Shown here: positions 41,249-51,929 of the stretch, piece after piece | Numbering within the stretch: the stretch's first letter is position 1 | Layout of the letters: every line of letters starts with the position of its first letter | Made by a program: the position numbers and the translations under genes | DNA from: Lentibacter sp. | GTDB lineage: Bacteria > Pseudomonadota > Alphaproteobacteria > Rhodobacterales > Rhodobacteraceae | Assembly (NCBI GenBank): GCA_016744435.1 | Contig: JADGEJ010000016.1 | Location: forward strand, 1 to 64,000 | Length of the DNA: 64,000 nucleotides | Direction of reading: 5' to 3' | The notes under the pieces: generated by a model | Told to the model about the DNA's origin: nothing | What the model saw: only the letters and a program-made list of their open reading frames with translations | Database searches by the model: none

Positions 41249-43447
41249 CTACCGCCCCCGCCGCTTCACGTTGCCGCCGCGTTGCCCCGGGCGGCCTGCT
41301 GTTGAGCGGCCGCGGGATTTGGCGGCTTGCTCACCTGCCGCTTCGACGGCAGATTGGCGCGCCAGTGGGTCGTCAGACACGGCCAAGTCAACCGCTTCAA
41401 GCCGTTTGACTTCGTCGCGCAGGCGGGCGGCTTCTTCGAACTCTAGGTTTTCAGCCGCTTTGCGCATGTCGGTGCGCAGGCCTTCGAGCACTGTTTTGAG
41501 GTTTCCGCCGGCCAGCCCGTCGTCAAGCGTGGCGGTGACGCGGCTCATGTCAGTGTCGCCTTTGTAGAGGCCTGAGAGCACGTCATCGACGTTTTTCTTG
41601 ACGGTTTCGGGGGTTATCCCGTGCTCAAGGTTGTAGGCGTGCTGCTTTTCGCGGCGTCTGTCAGTTTCGCCCATGGCGCGTTCCATGGAGCCTGTGATGC
41701 GGTCAGCATACATGATGACGCGGCCCTCGGCGTTGCGCGCGGCGCGCCCGATTGTCTGGATGAGGGAGGTTTCGGAGCGCAGGAAGCCCTCCTTGTCAGC
41801 GTCCAGAATGGCGACCAGCCCGCATTCGGGAATGTCGAGGCCCTCGCGCAAAAGGTTGATGCCGATGAGCACGTCAAACGCGCCGAGGCGCAGGTCACGC
41901 AGAATTTCGATCCGCTCGAGCGTGTCGATTTCGGAGTGCATGTAGCGCACACGAACGCCTTGCTCGTGCATGTATTCGGTGAGGTCTTCGGCCATGCGCT
42001 TGGTGAGCGTGGTGCAAAGAATGCGGTAGCCATCGGCGGCGACGCGTTTGACCTCATCCAGCAAGTCATCAACCTGCGTCTCGACCGGGCGGATTTCGAT
42101 CACCGGATCAAGCAGGCCCGTTGGGCGGATCACTTGCTCGGCGAAGACGCCGCCTGATTGCTCCAGCTCCCACTTTGAGGGGGTCGCGGAGACAAAGACG
42201 GATTGGGAGCGCATCGCGTCCCATTCCTCAAACTTCAGCGGGCGGTTGTCCATGCAAGACGGCAGGCGGAAGCCGTGCTCAGACAGGGTCACTTTGCGCC
42301 GGTAGTCGCCCTTATACATGCCGCCGATTTGCGGCACCGAGACGTGGCTTTCGTCGGCGAAGACGATGGCGTTGTCGGGGATGAACTCGAACAGCGTGGG
42401 CGGAGGCTCGCCGGGCGCGCGCCCCGTGAGGTAGCGCGAGTAGTTCTCGATGCCGTTGCAGAAGCCCTGCGCTTCCATCATCTCAAGGTCAAAGTTGGTG
42501 CGCTGCTCAAGGCGCTGGGCCTCAAGCAATTTGCCTTCGTTGGTGAACTGGTCAAGCCGCATCCGCAGCTCTTTTTTGATGTGCTGGATGGCTTGCAAGA
42601 GCGTCGGCTTGGGCGTCACGTAGTGCGAGTTGGCATAGACGCGGACCTTGTCCATGCTGCCCGCCTTTTCGCCTGTGAGCGGGTCAAACTCCTGAATGCT
42701 TTCAAGCTCTTCGCCGAAGAAGCTGAGCTTCCAGGCGCGGTCTTCAAGGTGGGCAGGCCAGATCTCGAGGCTGTCACCACGCACGCGGAAAGAGCCGCGC
42801 TGAAAGCCCGCGTCGTTGCGCTTGTATTGCTGCGCGACGAGGTCGGCCATGATGCCGCGTTGGTCGTAGTCATTGCCGACGATCAGGTCTTGCGTCATCG
42901 CGCCGTAGGTCTCGACAGAGCCGATACCGTAGATGCACGACACCGAGGCGACGATGATCACGTCGTCACGCTCCAAGAGAGCGCGGGTGGCTGAGTGGCG
43001 CATCCTGTCGATCTGCTCGTTGATCTGGCTCTCTTTCTCGATGAACGTATCAGAGCGGGCCACATAGGCCTCGGGCTGATAGTAGTCGTAAAACGACACG
43101 AAGTATTCGACGGCGTTGTCGGGAAAGAAGCCTTTCATCTCGCCGTAAAGCTGGGCTGCCAGCGTCTTGTTGGGCGCAAGGATGATGGCTGGGCGCTGGG
43201 TTTCCTCGATGACTTTCGCCATGGTGAATGTCTTGCCGGTGCCCGTCGCGCCGAGCAGAACTTGGTTGCGTTCACCCTCCATGATGCCGGCTTTGAGCTC
43301 GGCAATGGCAGCTGGCTGGTCGCCCGCCGCCGTGAAAGGCGTGTGCATGACAAACGCCTTGCCACCTTCGAGCTTCTCACGTTCACGCACGTCGCCGACA
43401 GGTGCGTTCATCAGTGCTGGCGAAGTATCGGTGTGGGCGTGAGGCAT
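41249..43447 (-). CDS. uvrB: excinuclease ABC subunit B
   Basis: [46 protein letters not shown] motif [24 protein letters not shown]. Confidence 0.98.
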   Translation of the reverse strand: MPHAHTDTSPALMNAPVGDVREREKLEGGKAFVMHTPFTAAGDQPAAIAELKAGIMEGERNQVLLGATGTGKTFTMAKVIEETQRPAIILAPNKTLAAQLYGEMKGFFPDNAVEYFVSFYDYYQPEAYVARSDTFIEKESQINEQIDRMRHSATRALLERDDVIIVASVSCIYGIGSVETYGAMTQDLIVGNDYDQRGIMADLVAQQYKRNDAGFQRGSFRVRGDSLEIWPAHLEDRAWKLSFFGEELESIQEFDPLTGEKAGSMDKVRVYANSHYVTPKPTLLQAIQHIKKELRMRLDQFTNEGKLLEAQRLEQRTNFDLEMMEAQGFCNGIENYSRYLTGRAPGEPPPTLFEFIPDNAIVFADESHVSVPQIGGMYKGDYRRKVTLSEHGFRLPSCMDNRPLKFEEWDAMRSQSVFVSATPSKWELEQSGGVFAEQVIRPTGLLDPVIEIRPVETQVDDLLDEVKRVAADGYRILCTTLTKRMAEDLTEYMHEQGVRVRYMHSEIDTLERIEILRDLRLGAFDVLIGINLLREGLDIPECGLVAILDADKEGFLRSETSLIQTIGRAARNAEGRVIMYADRITGSMERAMGETDRRREKQHAYNLEHGITPETVKKNVDDVLSGLYKGDTDMSRVTATLDDGLAGGNLKTVLEGLRTDMRKAAENLEFEEAARLRDEVKRLEAVDLAVSDDPLARQSAVEAAGEQAAKSRGRSTAGRPGQRGGNVKRRGR

Positions 43448-43629
43448 GGGGGAGGCTCGCTCTTGTCTTGGGCGCTTAACCTGTGGCTTTTGTGTACAGA
43501 TTGCAAGGGTATGGAACGCGGGTTGCTGACAGGATTTGACAGTATTGTTCCATTCACCCTAGTTCCAATTCCAGCTTGCGACTTTTGCAGAAATCTCCGA
43601 TAAATGGTCAAGCTATTTGGAGTTAAACC

Positions 43630-43941
43630 ATGCGCGCACGTATTTACCAACCTGCCCGAAATGCTATGCAGTCAGGCACTGGCAAGTCAAAGTACTGGCT
43701 TCTTGAGTTTGCTCCTGCGTCGCGCCGCGAGGTTGACCCTCTGATGGGCTGGACGTCGTCGTCAGACACACAGGCGCAGGTGAAGCTCAAGTTTGACAGC
43801 AAGGAAGCCGCACTTGAGTATGCTGAGGCGCATGGGCTTGAGGCCGTTGTGCAAGAGCCCCACAAGCGCAAACCCAACATTCGCGCAGGCGGCTATGGCG
43901 AAAACTTCGCCACCAACCGTCGCGTGCCTTGGACACACTGA
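43630..43941 (+). CDS. NADH dehydrogenase accessory (NDUFS4/ETC complex I subunit-like) protein
   Basis: [25 protein letters not shown]...[33 protein letters not shown]...[12 protein letters not shown]. Confidence 0.92.
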   Translation: MRARIYQPARNAMQSGTGKSKYWLLEFAPASRREVDPLMGWTSSSDTQAQVKLKFDSKEAALEYAEAHGLEAVVQEPHKRKPNIRAGGYGENFATNRRVPWTH

Positions 43942-43993
43942 GGCCGTACAGCTCAACTGTTTTGATCAGTTGCAGCCAGCCGAAAGCGCAGAG

Positions 43994-44455
43994 CTATGGT
44001 TGAAGCTCAAAAACAGACGAAAGCCGGATACTCGCGGCTCTGACCAAGTTCGGTATATACAGTTTCGGGTCGTTTGGCTTGGGAATGACCAAATCCACCC
44101 CGGCACGAAGCAGCTGTTCCTTCAGCTCCGCCAAGACAAAACCTCCCACCGCAAGGATAGCCGTATTTGCTGACGCGCCACCGCTTGCACGCGCCTTAGC
44201 GACCACCATTGGCGCATATAGCGCGATATTGTCGATGTCGATGACGGTAAGTTCGAAGCGCTCATGCAAAGCGTTTTCGATCCAATCGTTCAAATCGGTT
44301 GCAGTGGCTGCCTGCCAGCCGATCCGCTGTAGCACTTTCGTCAAGTTGTCTTGTTCTTGAGGCTCGAACCCAACCAGTAAAACGCGCGTGATGTTTTCAT
44401 GGTGTTGAGCGTGAATTTCATTAAGTGACATAGTCGTTCCTTCATTCGCTGACAT
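43994..44455 (-). CDS. stand-alone degenerate receiver-like protein
   Basis: CheY-like layout (VLLVGFEPQEQ, LTVIDIDN, VIPKPND) lacking the N-terminal acidic pair. Confidence 0.5.
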   Translation of the reverse strand: MSANEGTTMSLNEIHAQHHENITRVLLVGFEPQEQDNLTKVLQRIGWQAATATDLNDWIENALHERFELTVIDIDNIALYAPMVVAKARASGGASANTAILAVGGFVLAELKEQLLRAGVDLVIPKPNDPKLYIPNLVRAASIRLSSVFELQP

Positions 44456-44519
44456 ATGCCATCCAGCTCGAGTGGCAGGGCCGGATGGCGGGCGAATACG
44501 AGTGTTCAGATGAGGCGGG

Positions 44520-44789
44520 CTAGGCCGAGAGCGGCGTTGCGCATTTCAGTCGGGCGACCATTTGGCCGAGGGTGTGAGATATTTCGATGAGCTCTGCGAC
44601 GTCTTCGCTGGGCCACTCAGTGGCCAAATTGAAGGCAGCCGTTTCAGCCATGAGGGCAGCGGCCCGTAAAGCTGTTGTGTTGTTGAGTTCGGCAAAGGGG
44701 TTGTTTGAGCGCTTAAGTTCAGCAAGCGCGTTCAGGACGCATCGGTTGAGGGCGCCTTTGTTGAGGTTCTTGGGCATCGTGTTTTCCAC
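44520..44789 (-). CDS. small hypothetical protein
   Basis: 89 aa ORF between receiver-like gene and XRE regulator. Confidence 0.5.
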   Translation of the reverse strand: MENTMPKNLNKGALNRCVLNALAELKRSNNPFAELNNTTALRAAALMAETAAFNLATEWPSEDVAELIEISHTLGQMVARLKCATPLSA

Positions 44790-44970
44790 TGCAGGGTTGC
44801 CGACAACACGCTCCCCATGAGACGTTTAGGTCGGATCTGGTGCGCATATAGGATCATTCGAGGACAACCAAAATTCTCGAAAATAGCTAGCTGGCGGCTT
44901 GGTTTTAGCTACATTGGTTCGCTGGGCTTCGGCCCAAAAGCGAAAGAAAGAACTGTCCTTCTCTATTGGT

Positions 44971-45018
44971 TTTGCTAAAATAGCGAAATTAAGCGACATC
45001 TTTCGCATAAATAGCGAA
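44971..45018. promoter_or_regulatory. two operator-like boxes TTTGCTA-AAA-TAGCGAA and TTCGCAT-AAA-TAGCGAA
   Basis: Boxes 44971-44987 and 45002-45018, 31 bp centre to centre, directly upstream of an XRE regulator. Confidence 0.55.
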
Positions 45019-45031
45019 GTCCATTAATTAA

Positions 45032-45877
45032 TTGAGTGTCTTTATGCCAGATTTTCCTGATACAAAGTTCGCGTCTCAAGTTTTTGGGGAACGCTTGCGA
45101 GAGCTCAGCGATGCGCGGGGGTCTTACTCACAAATAGCGCGCGACCTTGGTATTAACAGGCAGCAATTTGCCCGATATCTGAACGGCTCTTCCCGGCCAA
45201 GAGACGCGCTGGTTCGCAAGATGGCCGAGTACTTCGAAGTCGAGACCGGATTGTTTTTCCAGAGCAAGTCAGTTCATGCGGATGGCGCGCCGCCGCTCGC
45301 GCAAGAAAACCCTGTTGCATCAGCGATGCAAGAAGGCCTCTCTCTGCTTGAGCAGCCGGAAATCCCTGAATCGGAGCTCAAATCTGGCTTTTACATGCAA
45401 TACAAGCAGTCCTTCACCCAGCCTGACAAAATTGTCTGTATGCTTTGCAAAATATATCGAGACAAGTCGGGCGTCACACGCTGCAAACGGCGTTATTCAG
45501 TAAAAGTAATCCGTGACCTGCCGGGCATTCGTGTATCTCACACATCGGTTGGGGTGTTCGTGCGAAACCTCGGTGCGCTGGTGCTTTTTGAAAGCGATGC
45601 CGTTGCGGGCGACTTGGTGTTTAGTGCGTTCAAGCCGTCATCTATTTTTTCACTCGCAGAACGCGTGAAGACAGGTGTTGTCATGACCCACGGGCGCCCC
45701 GGCAGCCTTGGGCCTGTGGCAGGGCGGCACATCATCGAGCGGATACCTGACGAGGACTCCAAGCTTGGTTGGGCGCGCCGCCAAGGCTTCCGTAGCTTGG
45801 AAGAGCTGCCCAGCTACATTCAACATCATTTCGAGTCTCCAGCCAATCTGGTTCAAGGTGTTCTGGCTGTTCGCTGA
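45032..45877 (+). CDS. XRE family HTH regulator with C-terminal domain of unknown function
   Basis: YSQIARDLGINRQQFARYLNGSSRPRDALVRKMAEYFEV HTH. Confidence 0.8.
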   Translation: MSVFMPDFPDTKFASQVFGERLRELSDARGSYSQIARDLGINRQQFARYLNGSSRPRDALVRKMAEYFEVETGLFFQSKSVHADGAPPLAQENPVASAMQEGLSLLEQPEIPESELKSGFYMQYKQSFTQPDKIVCMLCKIYRDKSGVTRCKRRYSVKVIRDLPGIRVSHTSVGVFVRNLGALVLFESDAVAGDLVFSAFKPSSIFSLAERVKTGVVMTHGRPGSLGPVAGRHIIERIPDEDSKLGWARRQGFRSLEELPSYIQHHFESPANLVQGVLAVR

Positions 45878-45927
45878 CCCTGTGAAATGGCACGGCAAAC
45901 ATCGTGGCGAACGGCGCTTTAGGCTTG

Positions 45928-46620
45928 CTATGTCTGGTGCTCGTCGCTGATGACGCGGCCTTCTTCTAGGGTTATGATCCTGTCGGCCATCTCTAGAATG
46001 CGGTTGTCGTGGGTGACCATGACAGTGGTGGTGCCGCGTGTTTCTCCGAGTGTTTTCAGCATCTTCACAACGGTATGGCCAGATTCTTTGTCGAGTGCGG
46101 CTGTCGGCTCATCGGCGAACACGACCTCGGGGTTGGACACCAAAGCGCGGGCAACGGCGACGCGTTGTTTCTGGCCGCCCGAGAGGCTGCTAGGCAGGTA
46201 GTCGAGCCGGTCAGACAGCCCGACCAGCCCCAGCATATGACGTGCAGCCTTGCGTTGTTTTGTCCTGTCGCCTTTACCATGCACCTGTAGCCCCATCAGC
46301 ACGTTTTGCGTGGCGGTGAGGCTTTCGTGCAAGTTATGTGCCTGAAAGATAAAGCCCAAGCGGCGGCGCAGGCTGACAAGCCGCGTTTCGGGTGCCTCGC
46401 GCAGCTCGTCGCCGAGCAGCAGAACCGAGCCGCTTTGCACGTCGCGCAGGCAGCCCATCAGCGTCAGCAGCGTTGTTTTGCCCGAGCCGGACGGCCCCAT
46501 GAGGATGGTCAGCTTGCCGCGTTCGACTTCAAGGTTGACGTCAAATATCGCCTGTTTGAGGGCTTCTCCGCTGCCAAAGAAGTGGTCGAGCTGCGAGACA
46601 GATATGGCTGGCGCGCCCAT
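45928..46620 (-). CDS. DevA-type ABC exporter ATP-binding protein
   Basis: Walker A GPSGSGKTT, LSGGQKQRVAVARALV, Walker B VVFADEPTAALD. Confidence 0.88.
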   Translation of the reverse strand: MGAPAISVSQLDHFFGSGEALKQAIFDVNLEVERGKLTILMGPSGSGKTTLLTLMGCLRDVQSGSVLLLGDELREAPETRLVSLRRRLGFIFQAHNLHESLTATQNVLMGLQVHGKGDRTKQRKAARHMLGLVGLSDRLDYLPSSLSGGQKQRVAVARALVSNPEVVFADEPTAALDKESGHTVVKMLKTLGETRGTTTVMVTHDNRILEMADRIITLEEGRVISDEHQT

Positions 46621-47795
46621 CAGAACAGATCCGCCGGATCAGCCGCGGCAAGGCGGCGCGTCGCGATGGCGCCAGACAGCGCGCAGGCGATCACGGTGCC
46701 GAGGAAGACGTAGACAATGCGCGCGCCGTCCATTTGCACAGGTAGAGACGTGAGCATCGTCATGACTTTGTAAAGCCCAAAGGAGGCAACCAAGCCGGGG
46801 ATGTAGCCAAGGATGGCGAGGATGATGGCCTCTTCTGTCACGATGCCGAGGAAAAAACGTTGATCATAGCCCATGGCTTTGAACGTCGCGTATTCGCGCA
46901 GGTGGTTGGCGACGTCTGTACTGAGCACTTGATAGACGATCACGATGCCGACGATTGTTCCCATGATCACGCCGAAGCCAAAGACAATGCCTGTCGGGCG
47001 TTCTGTTGTTTGAAAGGCAAGGTCGGCTGCGGCAAATGCGTCGAGTGTTTCGATGGTGAGTGCTTGGCCTTTGAACTTTTCGCGCAAACGCTCAAGCACC
47101 ACTGCGGGCGAGATGCCTTCATCAACTTTGAGAAGGATGTGGTTTGGGGCGTTGCTTGTCCGGTTGCCAAAAAACCGCAGGAATGTTTGGTCGGAGATGA
47201 ACATCGTCCCGTCGGCTGCGAATGTACCACCGACTTTTATGGTGTCCACAGCAGTGAGTGTCTGGCCGTTCACTTCGAAGGGGTAGGGCGTACCTGCCTC
47301 AAGGTCAGCAAAGATAGTCGCGTCAACACCACGGGTTTTGGTGTCAATCAGCGAGGTGTTTTCGAGCGCGAGCTGGTCAAACTTTGCCGCAACACCGGGA
47401 GTCGTAAACGCCTTGTCAGCCACGCTAAAGCCGAAAGTCTGGAGCGTTGTCGGGACACCATTGGGCTGGCGAAACTCAAGCATGCCGATGTAGGCAGGAG
47501 CCCCCGCAGCAACCCCCGCCACGCCGAGGGCCTGAAACATGCGCGCGCGGGCCACATTGCTGCGGTCTGTCAGCGTGCTGCCGTCATTGGCGGAAATGAT
47601 GATGTCGGCATTGAGCAAGCTATAGGGCATCAGCGAGCCGATCTTCATAGCGCCTTGGATGCCCAGCTGCATGAGCACCAAGAGCGTCGCGAAGGCCACG
47701 CCCGCAATCGCCGCAGCAAAGCGCCCCTTGTTGTGGCTGAGCTGTAGCCAGCCAATAGGCAGGCGGCCAAGCAAGCGTTCCAGAAGGGCGTTCAT
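46620..47795 (-). CDS. DevC-type ABC exporter permease
   Basis: LPIGWLQLSHNKGRFAAAIAGVAFATLLVLMQLGIQGA DevC signature. Confidence 0.88.
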   Translation of the reverse strand: MNALLERLLGRLPIGWLQLSHNKGRFAAAIAGVAFATLLVLMQLGIQGAMKIGSLMPYSLLNADIIISANDGSTLTDRSNVARARMFQALGVAGVAAGAPAYIGMLEFRQPNGVPTTLQTFGFSVADKAFTTPGVAAKFDQLALENTSLIDTKTRGVDATIFADLEAGTPYPFEVNGQTLTAVDTIKVGGTFAADGTMFISDQTFLRFFGNRTSNAPNHILLKVDEGISPAVVLERLREKFKGQALTIETLDAFAAADLAFQTTERPTGIVFGFGVIMGTIVGIVIVYQVLSTDVANHLREYATFKAMGYDQRFFLGIVTEEAIILAILGYIPGLVASFGLYKVMTMLTSLPVQMDGARIVYVFLGTVIACALSGAIATRRLAAADPADLF

Positions 47796-49045
47796 TGCCC
47801 CTCGCTGACGGTGGCGCGGCCTGCATCTATGCGCACAACGGCCTCAAGGTTGGTAAAACGCTCGGCGCGCTTTGAGGACTGCGCGTCAAGCTCGATGATG
47901 ACATCGACAACGCGCGCGTCTGTGTTGGCGGCAGGGTCATCGGAGGTGATAGACTGACGGTTGATCTCAAGCCCGATGGCCTGCACACGGCCTGTGAGCG
48001 GCGCGCCAAGGGCTTGGGCTGTGATGCTAACAGGGTCGCCGATAGCGACGCGGCCTATCATGGTTTGGTAGACTTCGGCCTCAACCGTCATTTGCGAGGT
48101 GTCGCCAAGGTCAAGCAAGCCTGAGGCGCCCGGGCGCTCGCCAACGCGGGCGTTTATGTCAAGCACAGTGCCGTTGATCGGTGCGCGCACGAGAGCGTGG
48201 TCAAGGTCAGAGGTGGCGCGTTCGACGCCGACTTTGGCAGCATAGACATTGGCCTCGGCAACGGCGATGTCGGCCTGCACGGCGCCTGAGCCGGCTTCAA
48301 AGCGTGACAAGGTAGCCTGATTGCGCTCAACGTCGCGCGCGGCCTCATCGGCTTTTGCACGCGCCGCGTCGATAGCAGAAGCCGTTGTCACACCGCGCCT
48401 GAGCAGAGGCGTGAGACGGCTAAGCTCGGCTTGGGCCTGAGCGGCGGTGGTCTGGGCACGGGCAAGAGCGGCCTCAGCCTCTTGGCGGCTGGCTCTGATC
48501 GTTTCGCGGGTTTGCAGCAGGTTGGCTTGGCTGACTTGCAGGTTGGCCTGCGCGCCATTGAGGGCGTTTTGCAGCTTGCTACGGTTGTCGAGCACTGCCA
48601 GCACATCGCCCGCGGCGACAGTCTGGCCGACTTTAACGTCAAGCGTCTGAACACGCGCATCACTTGAGCCATAAGGTAGCGCCACGGCGACAACCTTGCC
48701 CGCGGGCAGCAGCCGCCCAAGCGCGACGATGTCGCCTTCGCTGATCACGGCCACCTCTTCTTGGGTTTGCACGCGCTCGATCGCGAGAGCAATGGGCGTG
48801 TCTGTCCCGCCTCCGGGGATCAGGCCTGTAACCCCGAAAAAAGCTTTGAGGCCAGGTGGCTGGAAGTAAAGCCCCATGACACCACCGAACATGATCAGAA
48901 GCGGAATCGCGAAAATGAAGTGCCAACTTGGCCACCGAACTGACGGCTGAAAGCCGCTGGGTTTATCGGCGGGTGCCGCTGCCGTGCCTAGACCATTATC
49001 CTCTAGGGGAAGGTCATGGGGGGAGGCTTTGGGGCGATCTGTCAT
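47792..49045 (-). CDS. HlyD/DevB-type membrane fusion protein
   Basis: Single TM, lipoyl-like hairpin, coiled coil. Confidence 0.88.
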   Translation of the reverse strand: MTDRPKASPHDLPLEDNGLGTAAAPADKPSGFQPSVRWPSWHFIFAIPLLIMFGGVMGLYFQPPGLKAFFGVTGLIPGGGTDTPIALAIERVQTQEEVAVISEGDIVALGRLLPAGKVVAVALPYGSSDARVQTLDVKVGQTVAAGDVLAVLDNRSKLQNALNGAQANLQVSQANLLQTRETIRASRQEAEAALARAQTTAAQAQAELSRLTPLLRRGVTTASAIDAARAKADEAARDVERNQATLSRFEAGSGAVQADIAVAEANVYAAKVGVERATSDLDHALVRAPINGTVLDINARVGERPGASGLLDLGDTSQMTVEAEVYQTMIGRVAIGDPVSITAQALGAPLTGRVQAIGLEINRQSITSDDPAANTDARVVDVIIELDAQSSKRAERFTNLEAVVRIDAGRATVSEGQ

Positions 49046-49166
49046 AAGGTTTCCCTGAGAATGCGCGTCTCTTTAGACATACGATAAAGCCAAACGGGAA
49101 CTCAAGCTGCCTTTCTGACGCGCCGCTCTTGCCTTTGTGCGCTGAGTTGCGCAAATAGGGCGCAAC

Positions 49167-49243
<77 letters not shown>

Positions 49244-49351
49244 TTGCTTGAACTTCCCGTGGCCGAACCTGACACCATGCACCCAAACGCCATGCCTCCA
49301 AACACCATGCCCCCAAAAACGAAGGGCTGCTGTTCTTAGGGCGCTAGCGCT

Positions 49352-50158
49352 CTAGTCGTTCGGGCGTACACGCGCGGCACTTTTGTCAGCGAAGGCCGCC
49401 AGACGCGCGCGCGCATCAGGCTGCGTGTTAACAACCCCCGCAACGACCGACTCAGCGTAAGCGGCGTCCATTGCCGACATGTTCTGCATATGGCTGACGG
49501 CTGAGCAGATTGCGAAGTTTGACAGCGGCAGATTCTCGGCGGCCTTGCGGGCGATTTCCATCGCAGCATCAAAGCTCGAGCCTTCGACAATGTACTGTGC
49601 GAGGCCGAGATCAACCGCCTCTTGGCCTTGGTAAACACGGCCTGTCAGCATCATGTCGATCATACGCGCTTTGCCAACCAAGTCAGTCACGCGGATGGTT
49701 GCGCCGCCGCCCGTGAACAAGCCGCGTTGGCCTTCGGGCAGGGCAAAGTAAGCTGTCTGGTCGATCACACGGATATGAGCCGAGCTGGCCAGTTCAAGGC
49801 CTCCGCCGACAACCGCGCCGTGCAGTGCTGCGATCACCGGAACGCCGCCGTATTCCATTTTGTTGAAGGCCTCGTGCCAGCGCAGGCAAAGGTGCATGAA
49901 CTCGGCTGGGCTGCGGTCTTCGCGGTGGTGTTCGACCAGATCAAGCCCGGCGCAGAAATGATCACCCGATCCGGCCAGAACGACAGCACGCACGCCAGCA
50001 CGCGGGGCTGTTGCGAAAAACTCGACCATCTCCTCAACCGTGTCAGCATTCAGCGCATTGCGCTTTGTCGGGCGGTTGAGCGTGACAACCCAGACGCCAC
50101 CGTCATGTTCCTCAACGGCGAGGTTTTTGAAGCGAGAGGTGTCGATCGTAATTGTCAT
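49352..50158 (-). CDS. enoyl-CoA hydratase/crotonase family protein
   Basis: [39 protein letters not shown]. Confidence 0.9.
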   Translation of the reverse strand: MTITIDTSRFKNLAVEEHDGGVWVVTLNRPTKRNALNADTVEEMVEFFATAPRAGVRAVVLAGSGDHFCAGLDLVEHHREDRSPAEFMHLCLRWHEAFNKMEYGGVPVIAALHGAVVGGGLELASSAHIRVIDQTAYFALPEGQRGLFTGGGATIRVTDLVGKARMIDMMLTGRVYQGQEAVDLGLAQYIVEGSSFDAAMEIARKAAENLPLSNFAICSAVSHMQNMSAMDAAYAESVVAGVVNTQPDARARLAAFADKSAARVRPND

Positions 50159-50299
50159 GGCGTGTCCTTCAGAAGGCGGTGTGTTGGTGTGTTTCCGGTT
50201 CCGAAAGGCTAGCGCTACAGTTTGCAAAACGCGAGCAGCATTCGGTGGATTTTCAGAGAAATGTCGTTTGGGACGCAGGGTAAAAACAGCGTGATGGTT

Positions 50300-50632
50300 T
50301 TAGCTGCAATTCGCACCGGCTGGCGCGCAGAACAAGCGATAGAGCAGCGAGATAACTTCAGCGGTGTTCTCGTCAGCGAGAGAATAGTAGATCGTCTTTC
50401 CTTGACGGCGGGTTTCAACCAGACCGTCTTCGCGCAGCCGTGCCAACATCTGGCTGACGGCGGCTTGGCGCATTGACAAAAGCTCCTCGAGCTCGCCAAC
50501 CGACTTTTCGCCAGAGCCTAAGTGACACAAGATCATCAGTCGGCCTTCGTGGGCCAATGTTTTGAGGTAGGCAGCCGCGTTTTCGGCGCTTTGTGCCATT
50601 TCTTCAGGGGGAGCGGAAATCTGGATGTTCAT
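50300..50632 (-). CDS. ArsR family regulator, SqrR/BigR-like
   Basis: YLKTLAHEGRLMILCHLGSGEKSVGELEELLSMRQAAVSQMLARLREDGLV; Cys36 and Cys102. Confidence 0.85.
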   Translation of the reverse strand: MNIQISAPPEEMAQSAENAAAYLKTLAHEGRLMILCHLGSGEKSVGELEELLSMRQAAVSQMLARLREDGLVETRRQGKTIYYSLADENTAEVISLLYRLFCAPAGANCS

Positions 50633-50643
50633 AGCCGTTTACT

Positions 50644-50663
50644 CATATCGTGTTGTTGATATG
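50644..50663. promoter_or_regulatory. candidate ArsR operator CATATC-N8-GATATG
   Basis: Perfect inverted repeat just upstream of the ArsR start. Confidence 0.55.
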
Positions 50664-50689
50664 TATCACAGCCAATTTGTGAAGGCGAG

Positions 50690-51922
50690 CTATTCAACGA
50701 TGACCGGAGCGCCGCCTGCAAAGCTGTTGCCATTTTGGTAATCGCAAGGGTCTTCTTGCATTTCCAAGTGTAAGCCTTCGCCTCTGTAGGGGTGCGCGCG
50801 TGCTAGCTCTTCATTGACAACAATGCCAAGGCCTGGAGCGTCTGAAAGCCTTACAAAGCCGTTTTCAACCCGGATCGTGCTGTTGATGAGCGCATCGTGA
50901 TACTCTGTCTCGATTGTCTCGGCGAGAAGCAGGTTGGGGATCGACGTCGCGAGGTGCAGGTTGGCGGCCCACTCGATTGGCCCTGCATAGAGATGCGGTG
51001 CCATTTGAACGTTGAAGCATTCGGCCATCGCGGCGACTTTCTTCATCTCCCAGATGCCGCCAGCGCGGCCAAGCGCGGGCTGGAGGATTTCGGCAGCGCC
51101 AGCGCGCAGAACCGCGCCAAACTCGGCCTTTGTTGTCATCCGTTCGCCCGTGGCCACGGGGATGCGCACATTGCGCGCCACGCGTGCCATATCTTCGATA
51201 TTGTCAGGCGGGGTTGGTTCTTCATACCAAAGTGGCGCGTAAGGCTCGAGCGCTTGACCAAGGCGGATAGCGCCCCCGGTGGTGAACTGCCCGTGGGTGC
51301 CAAACAGCAAGTCAGCCTTGTCGCCGACGGCCTCGCGGATCGCCTTGCAAAATGCCACTGACGACGTGATGTCGCTCATCGCAGGCATATGCCCGCCGCG
51401 CAAAGTGTAGGGCCCAGCTGGGTCAAACTTCACGGCGGTATAGCCACGCTCAACGCAATCCAGAGCGCTTTCGGCGGCGGCGTCGGGGTCTGACCAGAAA
51501 GTTGTTAAGTCGTGGTGCGGCAGTGGGTAGAGGTAAGTATAGGTGCGGATGCGCTCGTTCATCTTGCCACCAAGCAATGCGTAAACGGGGCGGTTGCGCG
51601 CTTTGCCCAAGATGTCCCAACAGGCGATCTCTAGGCCAGAGAATGCACCCATAACCGTGAGGTCAGGCCTCTGGGTAAAACCGGAAGAGTAAACACGGCG
51701 GAACATCAACTCGACATTTTCGGGGTTCTCCCCCTCCATGTGGCGCGCGAACACATCTTCGATCACGGCGCGCATGGCTTCCGGCCCAACCGAGCTTGCG
51801 TAGCACTCGCCCCAGCCAACGATGCCATCGTCTGTTGTGAGCTTTACCAAGATCCAATAACGCCCGCCCCAGCCCGGAGCTGGCGGGGCTGTTACGATGA
51901 TGTCGAGATCTTTGAGGTGCAT
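50690..51922 (-). CDS. mandelate racemase/muconate lactonizing enzyme family dehydratase-like protein
   Basis: Enolase superfamily motifs YTAVKFDPAGPY, DLLFGTHGQF, WYEEPTPPDN, VATGERM. Confidence 0.88.
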   Translation of the reverse strand: MHLKDLDIIVTAPPAPGWGGRYWILVKLTTDDGIVGWGECYASSVGPEAMRAVIEDVFARHMEGENPENVELMFRRVYSSGFTQRPDLTVMGAFSGLEIACWDILGKARNRPVYALLGGKMNERIRTYTYLYPLPHHDLTTFWSDPDAAAESALDCVERGYTAVKFDPAGPYTLRGGHMPAMSDITSSVAFCKAIREAVGDKADLLFGTHGQFTTGGAIRLGQALEPYAPLWYEEPTPPDNIEDMARVARNVRIPVATGERMTTKAEFGAVLRAGAAEILQPALGRAGGIWEMKKVAAMAECFNVQMAPHLYAGPIEWAANLHLATSIPNLLLAETIETEYHDALINSTIRVENGFVRLSDAPGLGIVVNEELARAHPYRGEGLHLEMQEDPCDYQNGNSFAGGAPVIVE

Positions 51923-51929
51923 GTCAAAA

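Noticed and set aside
42203-42994. 263-aa ORF antisense to uvrB (and 41621..42157)
   Set aside because: Lies entirely opposite the clear uvrB reading frame; typical high-GC shadow ORF with no recognisable domain.
46860-47747. 295-aa ORF antisense to the DevC permease
   Set aside because: Shadow ORF; the opposite strand encodes a recognisable ABC permease.
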